The notes under the pieces are model-generated. The model was not told where the DNA came from. It saw nothing but the letters and a program-made list of their open reading frames with translations, and made no database searches. A stretch of 41,068 nt of DNA from Diplocarpon mali (lineage: Eukaryota; Ascomycota; Leotiomycetes; Helotiales; Drepanopezizaceae), in assembly GCA_024741835.1 (NCBI GenBank), contig JAENRP010000372.1, positions 1 to 41,068 on the forward strand, written 5' to 3'. Positions 12,196 to 23,080 of this stretch are shown here, piece by piece. A program made the translations under genes and the position numbers. Every line of letters begins with the position of its first letter. Position 1 is the first letter of the stretch.

Positions 12196-13020
12196 ATGGT
12201 TTTATCTATAGCAATAGGGAATAAATAAGCACTAGTTATAAACTTCTCTTAAGATAGTAAAGATATTATATTATTAGAGAACTTCAAATCGACCTACGCA
12301 GCCTTAGGAGATATAGAGTAATAAAAACTCCTTTTAGCTTACGCGAATGCTATTAATAACCTTTCAACCTAAGTGGCCCTTAGAATTCTCTAATTTAACG
12401 ACTTCCTAACCGAAGAATTAAAACTAAAGGGAATCTTTAAAGAGGAATTCTTAGCCGACGCAGATTAATACATAACCTTAGCCGATACTTTTAAAACAGA
12501 TTAAGATAAAAGGGAAGAATCTATTTAACAATTAGATAATTTAGCTACTAATAAGAGAGGACTCCTATTTCATTTGCACTTTTTAATAAAAATTAATTCT
12601 AATAATAGAAGGCGAGTATTATTAAAAATTCTTAAGGAAAATACTCCTATAGCTAAAGCTATATAGATTCTTAATTTCTTTATTATTTAAGAAGGAGTAG
12701 CAAAATTCTAAGGCAATCGAATTTGCGGTTGCAGATTTGTAGGCTTATCTAATACAGTACTTATAGTAGCTAATAGGGCTATAAAAAGGTCAAATTAGGC
12801 TACAGATATTACCCTACCTAATAATACTATTATTAATATGCTAAGGCTCTACGCTTTTGCTTATAGTTTGCTTATTTTAAAAGAGAACTAAACTCCTATG
12901 CTAAGGTTTAAACGAGATTTCTTTAATAATAAAGAAGGGAATTAATTATTTATAATTAAGCCTACCTTAAAATTCGCTTTTTAATCTAAAGATATAATAA
13001 GTACTAAACTATATAATTTA

Positions 13021-13043
13021 ACTCGCGGTCCTAGATTAAGAGT
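13021..13043. repeat. Palindromic 23-mer, H copy 7 (ORF A)
   Basis: Arms ACTCGCGGTCC / AGATTAAGAGT around T. Encodes TRGPRLRV; its position corresponds to copy 10 in ORF B. Confidence 0.85.
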
Positions 13044-14406
13044 TAGAAATAAGAATTTTAAAACTAGACCTAACCTACCTCTTATTAAAATGATTTTAGA
13101 AACCGCTATCGAATAAATTGCTTAAACGCTTAGCGTAGCCTCTTTAGAATTTTCGGAATCTTTAAAGGACTTTCCTTTAGCTAAACGACCTATTTTAGCT
13201 CAACCTTTAAAAAGGATAGATCATTCGATAGCTACCTTAGCTGATTTACAATTTAAAACTAAAAGATTGCGCGCTCGCTTAAACTCCTTCCTTAATAACT
13301 TAAAGGAGCTAATTCTTAACTTCTTTATATCTATATATAACTATTTTAAAAATAATAATATAAGGGAAGACCCTATTCCAATTACTTTAAAAACAATTAA
13401 AAGAGCCGTTAGATAGATTCAATAGCTTATCCTAAACGAGTTTACCCCTACGGATATTATTCAATTCTTTAATAATTATAGAAGTTAAGAACCTAATCTC
13501 TCAAATGCCGAATGAGACTATTTTATCTTATAAGAAAGAGAACGCAAAGAGGAATCTATTAATTAGGATATTTGTAATTATAGTAACGTACTTCAATCGG
13601 TTATTCTTAACCTTAAGCTTAAAGAACGATATAATATTCAAGTATCCTTTATAATAAAGACTTGCTTTTAATAGTATCTTCCTAGCGTAAGAATCAAAGG
13701 GAGAAGACTTTACGACCTTTATATTCGCTCTCTTTCGGTTTATAATAGTCTTAATTATAAAGGATTTGATATTAACGAAACTATTAAATACCTCGAACTT
13801 CTTTACGCAGTAGAAGATGTCGATCTTTTTCTAATTTACCTTAATAATCAGTTCTTTATCTTTTTAAAGATATGCAAATCCAACTTATTAATAATAAAGG
13901 CATCTTTAAGTGCTATAAAATTCAAGGCTGATCCTAAAGCCTTAAAAGCGTTAGAGCCGATTGAATAGAATAACTCCTTCTTATCGATATTATTAAGCAA
14001 TAAATAGTAAGAGGAAATAGAAGAAGAAAGGTCAATTGTAATGCCTAAGCCCTTCGGATGCCGCTTCTTAACCGATAATTTTACTACTAATAATAGTACT
14101 TTTATAAGTATATTCCTCTCTATTATAAGATAAGAAGTAGAGATGTATCTTTATCACTTCTGCCTTATAGATAGCGCAACTTCTATACCTTTTTATTTTC
14201 TCTATAATATAATATTCAGTCTTACTTAATAAGTCCTTCGAATGTACTATAGACTCTACCTCTTAACTATAATAGTAAGAAATAAAGGAACCTATTAGCT
14301 TATAGCCTACCTTGAACCTCCTTAATTGATTGGCCTTAGTCTTTACAATTAAGTCGTTTTAATAAAGAGAGATATAAGTGCTACTAATAAAGAAAGTCCG
14401 ATTTTT

Positions 14407-14429
14407 ACTTGCGGTCCTAGCCTGTAAGT
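14407..14429. repeat. Palindromic 23-mer, H copy 8 (ORF A)
   Basis: Arms ACTTGCGGTCC / AGCCTGTAAGT around T. Frame TCGPSL, stop, V; corresponds to copy 12 in ORF B. Confidence 0.85.
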
Positions 14430-15291
14430 CAATTTTATTAGAAAGCAAGTCTTAAATTATTAGATCCTACTAATCGGATAAGGGCTAGCTTCTAGAAGCC
14501 TTAATAGGTAGGTTGGCTCTTAATCGATTATAAAACTCACTCTATCTATAAAGAAGACAAGTCGATAGACTTCTTAAGCACTCAGTTCAAAATCTCAACT
14601 AGCTCGAATAACCGCAAAATTGAAGTAAAAGGAGATCTTACGACCTATTATTAATAATAGCAATCCAATTATAGTAATAACGAAATAGGGATACCTTCTT
14701 AAAATGCTTTCGGACAATTCTTATAAGACTAGTAGTTTTATAGCCTTTTGCAATAACTATATAGCCATCCTTAATAAGAATACCTTAGAAAATGAGACTT
14801 AAATCTCCGATTTTATCTTTTTAGTCTTTATTCTAAAGCAACCTCTAATACTTTAATAGATTAACGCAAGTAGAACCACTATACCTTTTAAGGCAGCTTT
14901 TCATTTTAAAAACTGCAGTAGCCTCTTTAAAGCTATTATTAGTCGACGCTCTTAAATAGATCTATCAGTTATAATCGAAGTATAGGAGTTGTTTCTTCTT
15001 AATAAAGACGAATTGAAAATCCACCTTATAAAATATAATTAGAAGCTCTTTAACGCCCTTATTAAGGCCTAAACAAATGTTATAAATACTAAGTCGCTTC
15101 TTTATAGACTCAAGTCTTAAGGATAGCGCGATAAAGTAAATGCTATCCGAGAGCCTGATGCACTAATTAATAAAGGCATTATTATAAGAAAATTCGGAAA
15201 AGAAACGAACTAAGACGCTAGTATAGTATTAGATACTAATTTAAGAACTAATCCCCTGTTTTTACCCTTAAGCTTAAAAACACTAAGACTG

Positions 15292-15314
15292 ACTCGCGAG
15301 CCTAGCCCGCGAGT
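15292..15314. repeat. Palindromic 23-mer, H copy 9 (ORF A)
   Basis: Arms ACTCGCGAGCC / AGCCCGCGAGT around T. Encodes TREPSPRV. A looser relative (ACTCGGCTAGC ... GCCTACGAGA) follows at about 15323-15347. Confidence 0.88.
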
Positions 15315-15509
15315 AAGGTTAGACTCGGCTAGCTTAAGCCTACGAGATAGTTCGAATGAACCTTAGTTACCAAATCTAGGGATACTAATAGAAGATCCTT
15401 TAAGAGAGGTCCCTAAAGCTAAGAAATCGCTAAGAAATAAGAACTAATATAAGAAAAGAAGACTCTAAAGTAATAATAAAACTAATAATTAAGTCGACTC
15501 GATCTAAAG

Positions 15510-16081
15510 AATTATAATCTACCCCCCTTTAAAAACCATTTAAAGAGATTACAAATTAAATATTGAATTTTTTTAAGATTATCTACTTTCTATATACCTA
15601 TACCTCTTTATTCTTAACCTATTATTCTATTCTATATATATTCTTTATTTACTTTACTCTTTATATAATTTATTCTTTAATTATTCCCTTTATATGCAAA
15701 TTTTTAATACTCACCTTTGAAATGTCGTCCTTACCTTTAATAATAGTCATTTACCAATTGTAAGTCCTTATATGCGTTATATCCTACTTTTGTTCCTACT
15801 TCTAGCCTCTTTATACCTACTTTTTCTTTATACACTAGTACGATTCCATCTTTATAAATAAACCTCTTCCTGCACTACGATTATACTTTTTTTTACCTTT
15901 TCTATAACCCTACCAAACCCTAGCACTAGCAATACCACTACTACTATCTTCTATTATCAATTCTTTCCTAGTACAAGCTCACTGTCTTATTAATCTGCCT
16001 TAAATAAGCTTCTACGAGTTCTATTATCCTATCCCTAATAAATAATTCATTATAGCACTACTGAGCTTAAGCAAAAAGGCC
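15510..16081 (+). other. Pyrimidine-rich spacer between ORF A and ORF B
   Basis: The spacer is about 570 bases, strongly T/C-rich on the plus strand from 15560 to about 15960. A short open frame (15563-15763) is low-complexity Phe/Tyr/Leu and looks incidental. It is comparable in composition to the spacer before ORF A. Confidence 0.4.
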
Positions 16082-16939
16082 ATACTTAAGAAAAACATAT
16101 CAATTGTTACCTTAAACAGCCAATCAATAAATACCGCTAGTAATAAACTAATACTAAAGGGTAGCTTTTCATAAGATGGAAAAGCTCTAAAATCATTAAA
16201 AGATATTATAACTACTTATAAAACGTTAAGTGAAATGGAGCAATAAGTATTCCTGAATTCGTCTATTAAAGTACTAAACTATAGAATTTCTACTATTAAA
16301 GAAGGATTTTTAAAGTTTAACGATTTTCTTAAGAAAGAGCTTAAGACTAAGGGAATCGATTAGGAGAAGTTTCTATAAGAATATTAAGAGTATGCCAATT
16401 CAGTTGATTTGTTTTAAAAGAATCGAGATAAGAAAAATAAGTATATGAAAAGACTAATGCAGTTTATAAACAGAATATATAGAACGCTCTTTCAAAGCCA
16501 CTTTATAAATAATATTATAGCTAATAATGCTCTACAAGGACTCGGCAAGATTTTTAAAACATACTAACCTATAGCAAAAGCGATATAGGTATTAAATCAT
16601 TTCACTATATAAGAAGGAATGAAAAAGCTATAAGGAAACAATATCAGAAGTAGGAAATTTATAAGGTTCTTAAGCACTATTATATACTCTACCATTCAGA
16701 CTATAAAAGACGATCCCTTATAGTATAATAATTTTACACTCCCTAATTAGACTATTTTAAATACCCTTAGCCTATAATAGTTATAATATAGTCTACTTAT
16801 AGTAAGGGAGAAGATGGTCTATCTAATTAAGTATATTATAAACTACTTCGATAATAAAACAGAAAGATAGGAGTTTATTATACCCGCCGCTTAGAAAATG
16901 CTGCCACTCTTGACAGATTCAATTAATAAGCTAAATTTG

Positions 16940-16962
16940 ACTCGTAGGCCCGGCCTACGAGT
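16940..16962. repeat. Palindromic 23-mer, H copy 10 (ORF B), perfect
   Basis: Arms ACTCGTAGGCC / GGCCTACGAGT around C, a perfect 11-bp inverted repeat. Encodes TRRPGLRV. Confidence 0.95.
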
Positions 16963-17116
16963 AGAAGCGCTATATAATAAAGATGCCCTTAAGTATAAGT
17001 TACCTATAATACCTTATATATAAATAATAGACTACCCTAACTGCCAATTATCTAAGTCAGACGACTTTGATTCCCTATCTCTTAAAATCCCCCGAATACC
17101 TATAGTAATAAAATCG

Positions 17117-17139
17117 ACTCGCGAGCCCGGCCTATAGGT
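17117..17139. repeat. Palindromic 23-mer, H copy 11 (ORF B)
   Basis: Arms ACTCGCGAGCC / GGCCTATAGGT around C. Encodes TREPGLQV (TAG read as Gln). I see no counterpart in ORF A. Confidence 0.88.
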
Positions 17140-18346
17140 CGATACACATAATATCATTAATTTAGATAGTGATTTAATAGATAAAGAGAATAACCTTATC
17201 ACTAACGTATTAGAAATTTTTAATAAAACTAAAAAGGATACATCTGATATTATATAGACTTTGCCTAAAGACCTGTAAAGGTTTATTCTAAAATTTTACA
17301 AGTCCATAATGAAGCGTTTAAAAAAAGAAGACTAAGAAGAAGTTTTATTAGCGTAGGAAGGGACGGCAAGAGCCGTCAAACAGATCATAAAGCTTTAAGA
17401 AGATAGATTTTCCGCCGATAATATTATACAGTTTTTCATTAAGCATAAAAAGCTAAAGGGTAATTACTATATTCTTAAAGAAAAATCAGATAATAATATA
17501 ATAACCATCTTTATAAAGTGCTATAAAGTCCCCTTTAATATTAAGATAATACTATAGTATAGCAATAGATTCAAGATTATAGTAATATTAGAAATAAAGA
17601 TACAACTAGGCAGATTTATAATAGGAATTTCTAAAGATACTAATAATGAAAAATTTTATACTCTTTATAAAAGACAATATGCGCAGTACTATAGGTTAGC
17701 ATTAATAGGCCTTAATAATAAAGATATATTATCTAATATCTATAAATTTTATATAGCTTTAAACCCGAAATTGTTCTTACTATATCTTAGAAATCATACT
17801 ATTATAGTTACCGGCAATAGAATAGCGAACTAAGTCAAGAAGGATATATTGCTAGGCTTCTCTAAGTTCAGAATAGCACTTAAAGCCTTTAAATTATTCT
17901 ATAATATCGCTTAGACCCTGGCCTAATATAATGCTATACTAACTAATAATAGCTTAATATCGCTCTATAGTAAAGGCTTTTTAAATATGCCTAAGTTGCT
18001 TAGCTATGCCTTTTTAGGCATTATGCGTATATATAGTTATAGTAATTATAAAAAGAATTCATTTTTAATATTAGTATAAAAGGAGCTAGAAATATATTAA
18101 TACCATTTCTAGACCTTAGATAAGAAGCTAAGCCTCCCCTCTGCCTTCCTTTATAACATGACTTATAGCTTGATATAGTAGACCTTAAGGATATACTATA
18201 GTCTGTATCTTAGTGCTCTATTAACTTATTATAATTCTTTATATAAGCTAGTGGCGTATCCTAAGCCTATACAATTTATAGGCATTAACTACTATTTGCG
18301 AATTGTTTTTACTAAGATTAATACCAACTTGAGATTCGTAAGGTTG

Positions 18347-18369
18347 ACTCCTAGGCCTAGCTCGCAGGT
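18347..18369. repeat. Palindromic 23-mer, H copy 12 (ORF B)
   Basis: Arms ACTCCTAGGCC / AGCTCGCAGGT around T. Encodes TPRPSSQV. Confidence 0.85.
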
Positions 18370-19168
18370 TAATTCTCCTAATAGTAGAACTATTAATTAT
18401 TATATGATTCCTACTATTAAATAATCGACTAGGGAATTTACTATATAGGAAAAGTCTTATAAGTCATTTACACTTATACCCTATCGCTTTAAAAACTCTT
18501 AGTAGATCTCGCTAAACCTAGTATAGAGCGCAGTTTAATAAAAAGAATTAAATACTAAGGATAGAATAATTCTAAAGGAGTATATCTCTAATAAGACTAT
18601 TCTATTCTTTATATTTATAAGATAAGGCACTTTTATTAACTTGGATTCTGATAGAGAGCCTAGGAAGGGTGGTTTTCTTACTATTAGTAACAACTATATA
18701 GAAGTTGTTAGCAATGATACGCTTGAGAATAGAGCTGATTTAAAAGATTTCCTTATCGACTCTATTAATATGAAAAAGCCTTAATTGTTAAGATAGGGCG
18801 TAGTCTATAAATCTTCCGCAAGATTCTAAGCAACAATTGGAATAACAAAAGGTAGTCTATTATTAGAAGCCCTTATAGGTAAAAGATTATAGAACGATCT
18901 ATTAATAATAATAACTATAAAGGATTTATTCGCAAAAGACGTATCTTAGCTAATAGCATATCTGAAGAAGTATAAATAAGAACTTTTTAAAGATTTTACT
19001 AGTACTTAAAAGCTAGTTTAATAACTAGAGCTATAGTTATATAGCGATAAGTCTTGGATAAAGACCAAAGATATAAAAGATAATATTAAAGCTGATAATA
19101 TAATTAATAAGACGATTCTATTTAAGAAGTATAGCATTAAGAAACCTTATGCAAAGACACTTAATATA

Positions 19169-19191
19169 ACTCCTAGGCTTAGCCCGCAACT
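19169..19191. repeat. Palindromic 23-mer, H copy 13 (ORF B)
   Basis: Arms ACTCCTAGGCT / AGCCCGCAACT around T. Encodes TPRLSPQL. Confidence 0.82.
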
Positions 19192-19583
19192 TGATTTGGC
19201 AAAGGGCAAGGCTAAGGAAGTAGTATTTATAGAATCTCCTACCTCCTCTTCCTCTATTACCGACAATTCCCTTAAGGATAATAACGATAATAATAACGAT
19301 AATGCTACTATATAAGTCTCTCTCCCCGTCGGTAGAAGCCGCTAAAGCATACTAGCATCTGCTTAAACTACCGAAGCTCCTATTACACCGAGACCTATCT
19401 TATCAAACACTAATAGCAATATTATAAAAAGAAGTGGTCGTTTAGCGAAAAGAGTATTATCTAATAATAGTTCTCCCTATCTTCTAAAGAGAACTAAGGA
19501 AAACTAATACCTAGGTTAGTTCTATTTTAATTATTTTTACAATTCTATAGCTTATTTGTTTATTTTATTAGTTTCGTTTTCTA

Positions 19584-19606
19584 ACTCCTAGGCCCGGCCT
19601 ATAAGT
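19584..19606. repeat. Palindromic 23-mer, H copy 14
   Basis: Arms ACTCCTAGGCC / GGCCTATAAGT around C. Lies after the probable ORF B stop and 12 bases before the assembly gap. Confidence 0.88.
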
Positions 19607-19618
19607 GAAAAGTGTAAA

Positions 19619-19675
19619 NNNNNNNNNNNNNNNNNNNNNNNNNNNNNNNNNNNNNNNNNNNNNNNNNNNNNNNNN
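19619..19675. other. Assembly gap (57 N)
   Basis: A run of N begins 12 bases after a palindromic 23-mer (19584-19606). The true length is unknown, so the 3' part of element H may be longer than shown. Confidence 1.
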
Positions 19676-19839
19676 TTTTACCTTTGATAATAATATAGCC
19701 CTAGTTTAGGCCTTTTAATATATTAGTTTTCTCGCACTTAAGGTTTGCTAATAATTGACTTGCTATTGCCTTAATCTATATTATTTTATATTCTTTACTA
19801 ATAGTAGTAAGGGCCACTACTTTTGTTATTTAAGATATA
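19676..19839 (+). other. 3' end of element H internal region
   Basis: These are 164 bases between the gap and the 3' LTR, with no coding content recognised. There is no obvious polypurine tract directly before the LTR. Confidence 0.4.
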
Positions 19840-20084
19840 TATAAAGACCTAAGATAGATAGGTCTTATAATATATACTATATAATTGGCGTAGGATAGTA
19901 GGAGGATAAAAGGGCCATCTTCTATATATAGAGACAGCGCGTATCGCTATAGTACTAAATATACCCCATACTTGGGACTTATTCCTAATATCTTATCTAA
20001 GAGAGCCCGCTTATGGTGCTTCCTCCTTTTGTTTTTAGGTCTTCCCTTAGGCCTATTCTTATGTTATCTCCCCTCTGTTTTATA
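19840..20084 (+). repeat. 3' LTR of element H
   Basis: The 245-bp LTR starts TATAAAGACC and ends CTGTTTTATA, followed by the ATAT target duplication. It is a full-length match to 4347-4591. Confidence 0.92.
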
Positions 20085-20136
20085 ATATAGCAAGAAAAGA
20101 TAAAAAAGAAGGTAGTAATAGCAAGTATAGGAATAT
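20085..20136 (+). repeat. Repeat unit right of element H (partner of 4300-4346)
   Basis: It starts ATATAGCAAGAAAAG and ends TATAGGAATAT, the same purine-rich unit as on the left side of H, with one extra A in the A-run. Together they suggest a pre-existing tandem repeat in the 3' region of G. Confidence 0.75.
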
Positions 20137-20239
20137 ATCTTGTAATAAAATAAAAAATAAATAAAAAAATTGCCAATAGCCCGCAATTAAAAATATCGAA
20201 TATCGTTAATCTAAGACCTTTTCAGGTCTAGTTATGCCC

Positions 20240-22230
20240 TAATAGGCCTTTATACCTATCCCTCCTTTTTAATAGTTATCAAATTGGTATCTACCAATTA
20301 CTAAAGGGCCTGATTTAGATTGGCTTTTATTATAGTATCGGCGGGGTTACTGGCGCTGTCGATCTAACGTATCTTTATAAGCTCCCTATTCTTATACGAT
20401 TGTCGAATAGCCATTATATCGATTATCAATCGCTTCTCCTTTATAATGCCCAATTTGATAATACACTTATATAAGGAGAAGGAATCTGTATATATAATAG
20501 TAGGGAGGCAGGGTAGACTTAGCTTAGCTATTACTATATCGATTATTATAGCTATAGAAACTAGTATATTAATACCCGCTACTATAGCATATAATTCAAA
20601 GGCTAGTATAGCTCTTATTACTCTTTTACACTTTGTTAAGCTATAGTATAGAATATTGCCTTTTAGAATAAACTGCGATTCTCCTTCCTCTTTAATAGCT
20701 AGTATGATAATATAGCCGATCTGCAAGCTTAAATCCTTATTATTAGTAAAATATCTATTGATAAATGCAAATAGCTTAGCGTTCTATAAATTAACAGTAA
20801 GGTAGGTCAGGCCTCTTTTAAGGTTATTTTGGATTTATTTAAATCGCTTATTTAGATTCTCTGCATCTTAAACTATTAGATCCTAGTGTTAGGCTGCAGC
20901 TGACAAATCGAAAGAAGCTTTTAGCTAGCAGATTATAGCTAAATAAGCTCCCTTTGCTCTTTGCTTTAGGTATTATTGCTTATAGCCCTCTTAAGAAGTA
21001 TCGACTAGTTCTAGCCTTTAGCCTTAGCCCTTTTATCGCATATATACTATATCCCCTTCTTAAGAAATAATACACCTATTGAAAGCTAGTGATTCGGTGC
21101 TCGATAGGTATTGTATTAGCTTTATAAAGAATCCTACCCTTTTGATCTCGTCCTCCTCCTTTTTTAAAAAGTCTACTTCTTTAAGTATTAAAGTATTATC
21201 CATTTATATTCCTACTATACTAAAAAAGGGAGAAGTGCTTAAGGTTAATAATAGATAAGGGTTATAAGTTAAGTTAGCTATACTAAGATTGCTATAATAG
21301 TGCTTATAGTAGGTATTAAACTAATGATTTCCTGATTTAGGAATGCCATAGAGCAGTAGCACCACTTTAAAGACTATACCTATAGGGAATAGCTTAGCAA
21401 TATCTTATAAGGGAAATACAAATATATCGCATAGTAGCTTTAAAGCTGCTTAGGTATATGCTTATATAATATCCTATAGGCTAAGAATGCCCTTCTTACC
21501 CTATTCTTTAAAGTGATCCTAGATTGATGCTAAAAGTGATATTAAAAGGCATTAGCTTACTTATTAGATAGTTAGGGATTGAGTGATTATACCTTCCTCC
21601 TTTTTACTAATATCGTTTTAAGCTTATACAACTAGGCGTAATTTCTCAAATAGGTGATCTATCTCCTTTCCCTTTATCTTATTAACTATTCTCGATTTGA
21701 AGATCCTCTTGCCTTTTATAGTAGGGTCATTTTTATTTATTAGTATAAATACCCCTTTGTTTATTAGCCCTTAGTACTCCTTTAGGCGAGATTACTAGAA
21801 AGGGCGCCTAGGAGTGGTAATCTTGCCTTCTGCCTATAGCTTCTGCGATAGTTCCTAGTCCTTATTCTCCTTCTCTATTAGGAATACCTCCGATTTGGCT
21901 ATATATAGCTTATCGTCTGCTCTAAAGGATATTTATATTTTAATATTATAATTGTTATCAATTATAGGAAGACTGGAAATAGGCTTAATAAAGGGAACCT
22001 CTACTCTTGGCGATTGCTTGCGGCTATTAAGTTGCAGCTTAACTAAGCGAGAGGGCTTTACTTCTTTATTAATATTAGTTGCATTCTACTCCCTTTTAGT
22101 AGTCGTTCGATCCTTAGGTTTAGTTCCTTTAATTTTCTTTAGGCAGTTTTCTTTATTATCGATTTTGAATAGATATACGCTTATCGATCTAAAGTGCTTT
22201 ATTCTACTACTAATATCAATTATATAAGTT
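20240..22230 (-). pseudogene. Element G: Copia-type RT and RNase H
   Basis: Minus-strand frames give a well-known fungal Copia pol type. The RT start is near 21700 (KSRIVNKIKGKEI). The catalytic box is read as QMDNTLILKE (about 21179-21208) where the family has QTDDTLIL, so one Asp has been lost to Asn. RNase H follows, with FELYAIVAGI, then YTDSFSLYKCIIKLG near 20470, MAIRQSYKNRELIKIRW, and NPADTIIKAN near 20340. A 120-codon stretch (20364-20726) is still open. The C-terminus (QLVDTNLITIKKEG) ends about 20240. The protein is inactive by stops and the changed RT residue. Confidence 0.88.
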
Positions 22231-22840
22231 TCGTTCTCTAAGCCTAAGAACTCGAATAGGCCTATCTATCCTCCCTTCTCCTAATATACTAATACCAGGT
22301 CTTTTAGCCTTAAATCGTAGATATAAGTGGTTCTAAAGCCATTCCTTATACTTAAAGTGTTATTGACTTTGTAAGTAGTATAGATCTTCCTAACTTCCTT
22401 TATAGCCTTCTTAATTATTACTACCCTCTATTCTACCAACAGATTTAGTAGATTTAGTTTAATCAGCCTTAGATATGCCCTAAAAACAAGTAAAGTGGGA
22501 ATCATCCTATTAGGCCCTGCTATATTATTAATTGCTTTAATAGCCATTTGCAGCCTCTTATTATCGCTTAATCAGGGGTATTCAACTATTATTATCTCAA
22601 AGGCATATCTTAAAGGGCGATGATACTATTCGACCTTGCTAATAGAGTGGTACGCCTTTATAGGAACTAATTTAAGGGTTATTCCTATAGATCTTAAAGA
22701 GCTTTTAAACTCTGCTAAGTTGAAGTTGGTGCTATAGTCGTATACTATAAAATCAAGAGGTCTAATATACGTATCTAGCTAAGCCAATTTAAGGGCTCGA
22801 AATACTGCGTCGGCCGAATATGCTCCTATTCCCTTTTATA
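22230..22840 (-). pseudogene. Element G integrase, C-terminal part (split by LINE)
   Basis: The minus-strand frame begins GIGAYSADAVFRALKLA at the LINE junction and continues LDTYIRPLDFIVYDYSTNFN (DDE second Asp, about 22735-22790), AYHSISKVE (catalytic Glu, about 22630-22660), YHRPLR, and AIKAINNIAGPN. The upstream part lies at 29040-29420. The two halves join in frame across the 16-bp duplication. Confidence 0.88.
22825..22840. repeat. LINE target-site duplication, left copy
   Basis: CCTATTCCCTTTTATA, 16 bp and extendable to 17 with a leading T, is repeated at 29040-29055. Removing 22841-29055 restores G's integrase reading. Confidence 0.93.
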
Positions 22841-23080
22841 CCGAATATCATTTTTCTGAACTGACCCAAAGGTTCAATAACTTCACAACCACGCCCTTAA
22901 AAAGGCACCTGACTATTAGAAAGTAATTAGGAACCCTTCTAATATAGCTGTACCAATTTTTCTAGTGTCTCTAGGCCAGATAGCACCCTTAACTCTTAAA
23001 AACTCGATTTCTAAAGTTCAAATAGCGGATTTTACGCATTTGCAACAACCCTCCTCCCTAATTAACCTGCGCACTATAAA
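22841..23080 (+). other. LINE 5' untranslated region
   Basis: About 240 bases follow the left target duplication with no clear ORF. This is presumably the 5' UTR with its internal promoter, inferred from position. Confidence 0.5.

Larger units (their letters stand above)
12196..15500 (+). pseudogene. ORF A: unidentified ~1,100-codon protein of element H
   Basis: I do not recognise this family. One frame (1 modulo 3) stays readable for 3.3 kb with only RIP-type TAA/TAG stops and no visible frameshift. An ATG at 12196 follows an in-frame TAA and begins MVLSIAIGNK. The N-terminal third is helical and charged (LQFNDFLTEELKLKGIFKEE near 12400). A central region has PIAKAIQILNFFIIQEG (12645-12695). 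Later come DIIQFF (about 13455) and a Tyr-rich block MYLYHF...LRMYYRLY (about 14140-14265). The tail is Lys/Arg-rich. It is clearly homologous in order and sequence to ORF B. Palindromic 23-mers at 13021, 14407 and 15292 all read TRxPxxRV in this frame. The exact stop is uncertain. Confidence 0.65.
16082..19507 (+). pseudogene. ORF B: paralogue of ORF A, unidentified
   Basis: The frame at 2 modulo 3 is readable for 3.4 kb with RIP stops only. It aligns with ORF A from its start (SINTASNKLILKGSFS against SIAIGNKQALVINFS), through LKFNDFLKKELKTKGID (about 16313-16360), PIAKAIQVLNHFTIQEG (16571-16621), AVKQIIKL...NIIQFF (about 17375-17435), to a Tyr-rich block ending LRIYYSLYLSALL (about 18189). 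The C-terminus carries Ser- and Asp/Asn-rich low-complexity sequence (about 19225-19310) and a basic tail. The original ATG is not visible; the probable stop is the TAA at 19505-19507. Four palindromic 23-mers (16940, 17117, 18347, 19169) are all in the ORF frame. The function is unknown. Confidence 0.65.
4347..20084 (+). mobile_element. Ty3/Gypsy-type LTR element H with two extra ORFs
   Basis: It has two direct 245-bp LTRs (4347-4591, 19840-20084) and a 4-bp target duplication ATAT (4343-4346, 20085-20088). The internal region on the plus strand encodes gag, aspartic protease, RT, RNase H and integrase in Gypsy order, followed by two homologous unidentified ORFs (A at about 12196-15500, B at about 16082-19507). 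At 15.7 kb plus a gap it is about twice the usual Gypsy size. No LTR or target duplication is visible between pol, A and B, so they look like parts of one element, but I cannot exclude a nested insertion whose ends have decayed. Confidence 0.85.

Noticed and set aside
5268..19606. CRISPR-like array from the repeated 23-mers
   Set aside because: Spacing is irregular (about 160 to 2,000 bases), the intervening sequence is retrotransposon coding sequence, and the host is a fungus.
4300..20136. 47-bp direct repeat as a giant target-site duplication of element H
   Set aside because: Both LTR ends are flanked by ATAT, and the solo LTR also has a 4-bp duplication; a pre-existing tandem repeat is simpler.
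20446..20646. Plus-strand 66-codon frame
   Set aside because: Antisense to the RNase H of element G (TDSFSLY region), which is clearly the real coding strand.
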